A stretch of DNA of 64,000 nucleotides from UBA10649 sp963700255. Lineage in GTDB: Bacteria; Actinomycetota; Actinomycetes; S36-B12. Below, in pieces: positions 58,601 through 64,000 of the stretch. Below the pieces are notes generated by a model. That model was given only the letters and a program-made list of their open reading frames with translations. It was not told the DNA's origin and made no database searches. The position numbers and the translations under genes were made by a program. Location: NCBI GenBank assembly GCA_963700255.1, contig CAVOWW010000018.1:62001-126000 (forward strand), written 5' to 3'. Positions within the stretch are counted from its first letter, which is position 1. Every line of letters starts with the position of its first letter.

Positions 58601-59332
58601 TCAGGAGAGGTGCCCCGGCAGCAGCCAGACGGACCGGACGAGTGCGACCCCGCACACGACGACGATCGCGACTCGGGCGATCCGCTGCGCTGAGCTCTCG
58701 CTGAGCCGATGCCGCAGGAACTCGCCCACTACCGATCCGACCGTCAGCGAGAGGACCCATGCCACCGCAGCGGAGACGGACGGCACGTACACCCCCAGCA
58801 GGGGCAGGCTCACCAGGCTGAGCACGGCGAAGACGACCTGCAGGGTGCGCAGGTAGGAGCCAGGATCGAGGCCGCGCGTGACGAGATAGGCAGCGATCGG
58901 AGGTCCGCCGACACCAGACACGGTGTTCACGGCGCCGCCCCACACGCCCGAGACGACGCCCGCTGCGGGTCCACGGAACCGACCCGCCAGCAGCAGCCAC
59001 GCGACCGAGCCGCAGGCAGAGGCCGCGACTATCAGGTCGAACACCGCCGGTGCGCTCACCCGCAGGACGAGCCACCCCACGACGACGCCCATGGCCAGGC
59101 CCGGCAGCATGCGCCGCACCTCCACCCACGCGAGCCGGCCGTCCGTGCGTGCGATCAGCCAGAGGTTCTGAACGATGGACAGGGCGTTCACCAGGCCGAT
59201 GCCGGTCGTGCCCGGGACGACCTGGGCGACCACCGGGGCGGACACGAGTGCGAAGCCGAGGCCGCTGAGCCCCTGGATGAGGCCACCGGCCGCCACCGCG
59301 ATCGCAACGAGCACGACCGTTCCGGTGTCCAT
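58601..59332 (-). CDS. TauE/SafE-family sulfite exporter-like protein
   Basis: The 243-residue membrane protein has about eight spans with the two TauE/SafE repeats, VAAGGLIQGLSGLGFALVSAPVV and GVVSGVWGGAVNTVSGVGGPPIAAYLVTRGLD, each containing the GxSGxG-type loop. Relatives export sulfite, sulfoacetate or other organosulfonates, or import them. It sits 6 nt upstream of the FetB-like gene on the same strand, suggesting one transport operon. ATG 59332 is chosen over 59392. Confidence 0.85.
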   Translation of the reverse strand: MDTGTVVLVAIAVAAGGLIQGLSGLGFALVSAPVVAQVVPGTTGIGLVNALSIVQNLWLIARTDGRLAWVEVRRMLPGLAMGVVVGWLVLRVSAPAVFDLIVAASACGSVAWLLLAGRFRGPAAGVVSGVWGGAVNTVSGVGGPPIAAYLVTRGLDPGSYLRTLQVVFAVLSLVSLPLLGVYVPSVSAAVAWVLSLTVGSVVGEFLRHRLSESSAQRIARVAIVVVCGVALVRSVWLLPGHLS

Positions 59333-59361
59333 CAGACCCCTTGCGCCGATACGTTCACGTC

Positions 59362-60705
59362 GTGACTGTCGAGACCCTCGGTCGCCGAACATACCTCGGC
59401 TACGCGCTCGGTTCAGTGGGCACGGCCGGGTTCGCCACGGTCCCGGGCCTGCTGCTCGCGTACTACCTGACGAACAGCCTTGGCGTCGCGGCTGCGGTCG
59501 CCGCAGTCGTCGTGCTGATCCCGAAACTGTGGGACGTCGTCTTCCTGCCGGTTGTCGGGACGATGAGCGATCGCTCCGCCCAGCGTCGTCATTCCCGTCG
59601 CCCCTTCCTCCTCGTGGGCGGGCTTCTTCTGCCGATCGTCTTCATCCTCACGTTCGCCGCCCCGACCGCATTCGGCACCGGTGTCTCCGCCGTGTGGGTG
59701 CTCGTCTTCTTCCTGCTGGCGGCCTCGGCCTTCGCGCTCTTCCAGGTCCCCTACATCGCGATGCCGGCCGAGATCACTGACTCCGTGGAAGAGCGCACGA
59801 CGATGATGTCGTGGCGCGTGGCCTTCCTCGCATTCGGCATCCTGCTGTTCGGCGTGGGCGCCCCAGCGTTGCGGGACGCGGCGAATGGAGGTTCCGCTGG
59901 CTATCTCGCGATGGCGGTAGGCGTGGCCCTCGTCATCGCGCTGGGGATGCTCGGCTGCTGGTGGATTCTTCGCCGAACGCGACCCGTGCCCATCGATGCC
60001 GTCGAAGCCCCGTCGCACTCACTCCGACAGCAATTCGCGATCGCGTGGCGAACCCGAGCCTTTCGCCTCCTTCTCTGTGCCTTCGTGATCCAGGCGCTCG
60101 CCACCGGCGCGATGCTGGCGGCCGCCCAGTACTTCGCCACCTACGTGATGGACCAGGAATCCCTGAGTGACGTCCTCTTCGCCGCCTTGATCGTGCCGGC
60201 GCTCGTTGTCATGCCGCTCTGGGCGTGGGTCGGGCACCGTCACGGCAAGCGGGTGGGCTACCTCGCGTCGTCGCTGGTGTTCATGGGTGGTGCCCTCACC
60301 CTGCTGATGGCATCGCTCGTCCCGTCCGGTGCCGTTCTCGGCATGGTCGCGCTCTGCGGTATCGGCTACGCGGGGATGCAGATGTTCCCGCTGGCCATGC
60401 TTCCCGACACCATCGCGGCTGATTCAGCCTCCACCGGCCAGCAGCGGGCCGGCTCGTTCACCGGCGTGTGGACGGCGGGGGAGACCATCGGCTTCGCCGT
60501 CGGCCCGGCCCTGGTCCTCCTCATGCTGGCGGTCACCGGGTTCGTCTCCTCGTCGGACGGCACGGCTGTGCAGCCGGCATCCGCGGAGGCCGGCGTCCTT
60601 CTCGCCTTCTCCGTCCTGCCAGCGGCGCTGGTCGCCGCGAGCCTGCCCCTCATCCTCCGGTTCGGGCTCGAACCGGTCGTCCCTCCGACAGAAGGCACGC
60701 CATGA
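59362..60705 (+). CDS. MFS transporter (GPH-like)
   Basis: The 447-residue protein has twelve hydrophobic segments, starting YLGYALGSVGTAGFATVPGLLLAYYLTNSLG, with LWDVVFLPVVGTMSDRSAQRRHSRRPFLLVGGLL (the cytoplasmic D..G..SD motif of GPH sugar symporters) and FQVPYIAMPAEITDSVEERTTMMSWRVAF (read in pieces). GPH and MFSD2-like carriers share these features; MFSD2 proteins move lysolipids. The GTG at 59362 is chosen. Its TGA overlaps the start of a sphingosine-1-phosphate-lyase-like gene by 4 nt, suggesting transport of that enzyme's substrate or product. Confidence 0.85.
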   Translation: MTVETLGRRTYLGYALGSVGTAGFATVPGLLLAYYLTNSLGVAAAVAAVVVLIPKLWDVVFLPVVGTMSDRSAQRRHSRRPFLLVGGLLLPIVFILTFAAPTAFGTGVSAVWVLVFFLLAASAFALFQVPYIAMPAEITDSVEERTTMMSWRVAFLAFGILLFGVGAPALRDAANGGSAGYLAMAVGVALVIALGMLGCWWILRRTRPVPIDAVEAPSHSLRQQFAIAWRTRAFRLLLCAFVIQALATGAMLAAAQYFATYVMDQESLSDVLFAALIVPALVVMPLWAWVGHRHGKRVGYLASSLVFMGGALTLLMASLVPSGAVLGMVALCGIGYAGMQMFPLAMLPDTIAADSASTGQQRAGSFTGVWTAGETIGFAVGPALVLLMLAVTGFVSSSDGTAVQPASAEAGVLLAFSVLPAALVAASLPLILRFGLEPVVPPTEGTP

Positions 60706-62185
60706 GCATCCCGAGCGAGGGCCGCGAGCCCGCCGTCGTCCTCTCCGAGCTGGAGTCCCTGCGCCGCAAGGACGCGCCCGTCCACGGTGGCCGGGTACTC
60801 GCATACGTGTATGACGCCGGGGTGCCTGGGCTCGCCGAGGCCGGTCGGCAGGCGCTGGCCTCGTTCGGCGAGGTCAACGCGCTCGATCCCACGGTCTTCC
60901 CGAGCGTCGCCCGGCTCGAGAACGACCTGGTGGGCTGGGGACTCGACCTGCTGGGCGGGGGCGAGGCCGCCTGTGGAGTCGTGACGAGCGGCGGGACGGA
61001 GTCGTGCATCGTCGCGGTGCTGGCAGCCCGGCAGGACTGGCGGCGCCGCGGCGGGACGGGCCAGCCCGTCCTCATCGTGCCGATCACCGCCCATCCCGGC
61101 GTTCGCGAAGGCCGCCCACCTGCTCGGCCTGGCTCTGCGTGTCGTCCCCGTCGACCCGGAGTCGATGCGCGTGCGTCCGACTGACGTCGAGGCCGCCCTC
61201 GACGAGATCGGGGACGCGGCGGCGCTGGTAGTGGTGTCGTCCCCCTCGTACGCCCACGGTGTCGTCGACCCGGTGGCCGACGTGGCCGCCCTCGCTGCCG
61301 CCAGAGAGGGTCGCCTGCCACTCGGATGCGTGCATCGGCGGGCTGGTGCTGCCGTACCTGCGTCGGGCGGGGCGAGCCGTCCCCGAATTCGACCTTTCGG
61401 TCCCCGGCGTGCGGTCGCTGTCCGTGGACCTGCACAAGTACGGCTACGCGACCAAGGGCACGTCGCTCCTGCTCTTCTCCGACACCGCCTACCGCCTCGG
61501 CTCGTTCTTCACCTACTCGACATGGCCGGGCTACCCCGTGGTCAACACCACCCTGCAGAGCACCAAGTCGGCCGGTCCGATGGCGGCTGCCTGGGTGGTG
61601 TCCCAGGTGCTCGGCGATGCCGGCTTCGCTGACGCCACGGCTCGCGCCATCCGCGCGACCGACCGGATCGTTGAGGCGGTTGAGGCCATCCCGGGCCTGC
61701 GTGTTCTCGCGTCTCCGGACGGGACGTTGGTTGCGTTGGGGGCCGACGGGGCGGAGAGCGCGGGAGGAGTGGATCCGTTCACCCTCGCCGATCGCATGCG
61801 TCGCCGTGGCTGGTTCATCCAGCCCCAGCCAGCGGTGGCCGACCTGCCGCGAAACGTGCATCTCACCGTCCAGCCCACGTCCGTGGAGACGGTGGAGCAG
61901 TTCGTGGCGGATCTTGCCGCCGCCGCCGACGAGTGCAGGGGTCGGCCATGGGCAGCGGCCGACCCGGACCTGGCTGCGGCGGCCGCCAGCCTCGACCACA
62001 CCACGCTGGACGAGGCCACCGTGTCAGGACTCCTCGATCTCGCCGGGCTCAGCGGGGCGGATGGCCCTGGACTCCCCGACGACTCGGCAGGGATCCAGGC
62101 CCTGCTCGAGTCGCTCCCCGCGCCCCTGAGGGACCGCCTGCTCGCTGGCTTCTTCTCGATGATCTTCGCCGCCGCACGGTCCTAG
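60702..62185 (+). pseudogene. PLP-dependent sphingosine-1-phosphate-lyase-like decarboxylase, two frameshifts
   Basis: Joined across frame changes near 61097 and 61320, this is a group II PLP enzyme of about 490 residues: HGGRVLAYVYDAG, NALDPTVFPSVARLENDLVGW, VVTSGGTESCIVAVLAARQD, LVVVSSPSYAHGVVDPV, DACIGGLVLPYL and SVDLHKYGYATKGTSLLLF (Lys that binds PLP), then WPGYPVVNTTLQSTKSAGPMAAAW. These motifs match sphingosine-1-phosphate lyase (DPL1) rather than glutamate decarboxylase. All catalytic motifs survive, so sequencing error is likely. Its ATG overlaps the MFS stop; its TAG shares a CTAG with the convergent peroxidase stop. Confidence 0.8.
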
Positions 62186-62697
62186 CGACCCGCCATCACG
62201 CGACGGTGTCGGTCGAGCAGCGCCTTGATGTCGGGAGCGAGGGCCTCGGGCTCCGTCTTGGGTGCGTACCTCTTCACGGTGGTGCCGTCGGGCGCCACGA
62301 GGAACTTGGTGAAGTTCCACTTGATGGTCGAGCCCAGCAGGCCACTGCTGTGCTCCTTGAGGAACTGGAACACCGGGTGCGTGTTCTTGCCGTTCACGTC
62401 GACCTTCGTCGACAGCGGGAAGGTGACGCCGTGGTTCACGCGGCAGAACTCCTCGATGTCGGCGTCGCTGCCCGGCTCCTGGTGGGCGAACTGGTCGCAG
62501 GGGAAGCCGAGGACCACCAGGCCGTTCGGACCGAACTCCTCGTAGAGCTTCTGCAGGCCGTCGTACTGGGGGGTGAAGCCGCACTTGCTGGCGGTGTTCA
62601 CGATCAGGACGGGCTTGCCGGCGAAGTCCGACATGTCCACGGTGGCGCCGGTGTTGTCGACGAAGGCCAGGTCCTGCAGCTTCTCGGGGGAGGTCAT
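62182..62697 (-). CDS. Glutathione-peroxidase-family peroxidase
   Basis: The 171-residue thioredoxin-fold protein has NTASKCGFTPQYDGLQKLYEEFG with peroxidatic Cys39, VVLGFPCDQFAHQEPGSD with the second Cys and conserved Gln, and TIKWNFTKFLVAPDGTTVKRY with the Trp-Asn pair. Bacterial members of this type usually use thioredoxin and reduce hydroperoxides in the cytoplasm. ATG 62697 is chosen; a longer frame is unrelated sequence. It shares four bases with the convergent decarboxylase stop. Confidence 0.9.
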   Translation of the reverse strand: MTSPEKLQDLAFVDNTGATVDMSDFAGKPVLIVNTASKCGFTPQYDGLQKLYEEFGPNGLVVLGFPCDQFAHQEPGSDADIEEFCRVNHGVTFPLSTKVDVNGKNTHPVFQFLKEHSSGLLGSTIKWNFTKFLVAPDGTTVKRYAPKTEPEALAPDIKALLDRHRRVMAGR

Positions 62698-62715
62698 GGG
62701 TCCATTGTCACCCAG

Positions 62716-62739
62716 GGCCGACGGGTGCGCCCGTCGGCC
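62716..62739 (-). terminator. 10-bp hairpin terminator
   Basis: GGCCGACGGG-TGCG-CCCGTCGGCC is a perfect stem-loop 11 nt past the stop of the 77-residue minus-strand gene and upstream of the peroxidase start. It should end the upstream transcript and insulate the peroxidase gene. Confidence 0.7.
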
Positions 62740-62750
62740 TGCGTGTGCCG

Positions 62751-62984
62751 CTAGCCGACGATGACCTGGCGCTGCGTCCGCAGGGACATGACCAGCGCTA
62801 TCACCCAGCCGATGAGCGTCCAGCCCAGCAGCAGGTTCACCCAGAAGACCGACCAGTGCGGCACGTTCCGGATTGCAGCGATCGCCCACGGGGCCATGTA
62901 GCCGGCCGTGAGGATCGCGACGATCAACGCGACCACCTTCGTGGTGGTCCAGGACGGGCTCTCGGGCTCGACGTACATGGTCAT
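62751..62984 (-). CDS. Superinfection-immunity-like small membrane protein
   Basis: The 77-residue protein has two hydrophobic helices (VVALIVAILTAGYMAPWAIAA and WSVFWVNLLLGWTLIGWVIALVMSL) joined by IRNVPH. The NLLLGWTLIGW segment is the hallmark of the phage T4 Imm-type superinfection immunity family, which is widespread in chromosomes with no proven phage role. ATG 62984 is chosen; ATG 62978 is a close alternative. A terminator follows at 62716. Confidence 0.8.
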   Translation of the reverse strand: MTMYVEPESPSWTTTKVVALIVAILTAGYMAPWAIAAIRNVPHWSVFWVNLLLGWTLIGWVIALVMSLRTQRQVIVG

Positions 62985-63050
62985 GCGCCGATGGTACCGG
63001 GGCGGCCCTTCGGCCCCCATCGTGCGACGATCCCGAATAGGTTCGGCATC

Positions 63051-64000
63051 GTGGAGCCGGATGACGATGTCGAGAGCACCGGAGCTGCGCGTACGGGGGA
63101 CGGGCACATCGTCGTCTTCGGGTTCCAGGGCGTCGGTCGCCGCATCGTCCGGCAGCTGACGACGAGCGGCCGGCGGGTCGTGGTCGTCGACCCGTACGCC
63201 GACGCGGCGCAGCAGGTCGATCTCAAGCGTTGGGGTGCGTCCTACCTGGCCGGCTACGGCGACAGCCAGGACACGCTCGCCGCGGCGGGCGTGGCTGATG
63301 CCCTTGCCGTGCTGTGCGTCACCGACGACGACGTGCGCAACATCCGCCTCGCGCTCCTGGCCCGCGACGTGTCTCCCGACATCCGCATCGTCGTGCGCAT
63401 GGCCAATGCCACGGTGGGCAGCGCCCTGGAGGGGGTCGCCCAGCCCGGTGCAGTGCTCGACGTCGCCGCGCTGGCATCGGCCTCCTTCGTCGAGGCGGCC
63501 GTCAGCCGGACGCACGCACGCGATCAGCATCGACGGCCAGCGGTTCGTGATGGCGACGCAGGCGAGCCCGCGAGCACGGGGCGATCGCGGAGATCTGGGG
63601 CGGCCTGTCGCCGGTGGCGGTTCGCCGTGGCCCGGACGTCCGCGGCCGAGCCCGTCCGCACGGCCGCCCACGACGTGCAGGCCGGCGACCTGGTCACCCT
63701 CATCGGCACGGAGGAGGAATACCGGCGCGCGGGGATCGAGCCCGAGGTCGAGCATGCCCAGGCGATCGGCCCGAACCTCAGACGCCGCCTCCGGGAGGGC
63801 GTCGCCGCGATGTCGGATGCGGTCGACCGGCCCTTCCGGATCGCCTTCGGCGTCCTGCTGGCCCTGTCGGCCATCTCGATCGCCGTGCTGATGGCCGCGT
63901 ACCAGGAGCCGGACGGCACGCACATGAGCGCGCTGGACGCGCTCTACTTCACCGCCGAGACCATCGCCACGGTCGGGTTCGGCGACTTCTACTTCCGCGA
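63051..64000 (+). CDS. Potassium-channel protein with RCK/KTN domain, partial
   Basis: GTG 63051 opens a frame that continues to the window end. The first 130 residues are a KTN/TrkA-N domain (IVVFGFQGVGRRIVRQL, VVVVDPYAD, LAVLCVTDDDVRNIRLAL). A later part has DAVDRPFRIAFGVLLALSAISIAVLMAAY (span) and LYFTAETIATVGFGDFYF, whose TVGFGD is the K+ selectivity filter. Between 63513 and 63640 an alternate frame (HAISIDGQRFVMATQ, then EHGAIAEIWGGL) fits the family better, so three small compensating frame changes are likely. Having the KTN domain before the pore is typical of some actinobacterial channel proteins. The end is cut by the window edge. Confidence 0.75.
   Translation, partial: MEPDDDVESTGAARTGDGHIVVFGFQGVGRRIVRQLTTSGRRVVVVDPYADAAQQVDLKRWGASYLAGYGDSQDTLAAAGVADALAVLCVTDDDVRNIRLALLARDVSPDIRIVVRMANATVGSALEGVAQPGAVLDVAALASASFVEAAVSRTHARDQHRRPAVRDGDAGEPASTGRSRRSGAACRRWRFAVARTSAAEPVRTAAHDVQAGDLVTLIGTEEEYRRAGIEPEVEHAQAIGPNLRRRLREGVAAMSDAVDRPFRIAFGVLLALSAISIAVLMAAYQEPDGTHMSALDALYFTAETIATVGFGDFYFR

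Noticed and set aside
1..64000. tRNA, rRNA, origin or intact insertion sequence
   Set aside because: None of the expected conserved sequences or terminal repeats could be seen by reading; absence is not proof without a search.

Overview
The window is high-G+C DNA with actinobacterial gene content: many GTG starts, several F420/deazaflavin-dependent oxidoreductase families, a Phd/VapC pair, an NrtR-type regulator, DUF3048 and DUF1269 proteins, and dense 1-4 nt overlapping gene pairs. A soil, sludge or aquatic actinomycete draft or metagenome-assembled genome is the best guess; I cannot name a genus. No rRNA, tRNA, CRISPR array or intact insertion sequence was recognised.

The first ~3.2 kb does not match the rest. 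It holds broken remains of a beta-barrel protein end, an NHL-repeat protein and a large multihaem c-type cytochrome (eleven CXXCH motifs plus one CXXXCH), a gene set typical of Gram-negative extracellular-electron-transfer loci. It ends in a GC-rich interspersed repeat and a less GC-rich stretch. The actinobacterial sequence then begins abruptly inside a truncated ADP-ribosylglycohydrolase gene near 3341. A chimeric join is the simplest explanation.

Layout. 3.3-6.8 kb: minus-strand genes (ADP-ribosylglycohydrolase fragment, HD hydrolase, two unknowns, a heavily frameshifted methyltransferase). 6.9-9.9 kb: a MarR-led, translationally coupled operon. 10-13 kb: DUF4188/TetR divergent pair, integrase remnant, AbiEi-like protein and a VapBC toxin-antitoxin module. 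13-16 kb: two luciferase-like monooxygenases and a methyltransferase. 16-20 kb: a 40-residue membrane peptide, two unknown proteins and a pair of Fe-S PD-(D/E)XK nuclease proteins, the second a tandem fusion. 20-22 kb: NrtR-like Nudix regulator divergent from an ADP-ribosylglycohydrolase/dual-specificity phosphatase fusion. 22-44 kb: mostly single housekeeping or envelope genes (VWA protein, J-domain protein, dehydrogenases, GHL10 hydrolase, DUF3048 lipoprotein, PAP2 and patatin enzymes, fibronectin-III surface protein, MMPL transporter). 44-51 kb: RecQ-type helicase with a phosphoribosyltransferase tail, secreted HNH nuclease, oxidoreductases. 51.9-55.6 kb: cyclic-nucleotide-binding protein coupled to an ABC/FtsX exporter. 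57-59.3 kb: FetB-type permease with a PstB-like ATPase, plus TauE/SafE. 59.4-62.2 kb: MFS transporter coupled to a sphingosine-1-phosphate-lyase-like decarboxylase. The right end holds glutathione peroxidase, a superinfection-immunity-like protein and a KTN/potassium-channel protein cut by the window edge.

Several clearly conserved genes carry single-base frameshifts (about 6.0-6.8, 21.55, 22.9, 40.5, 46.9, 61.1, 61.3 and 63.5-63.6 kb). Their scatter, and their density near the left end, suggest consensus errors more than gene decay, though the sequence alone cannot settle this. The most interesting candidate system is the Fe-S nuclease cluster at 16.5-20 kb, followed by the ADP-ribose-related NrtR/ADP-ribosylglycohydrolase-phosphatase unit beside it.
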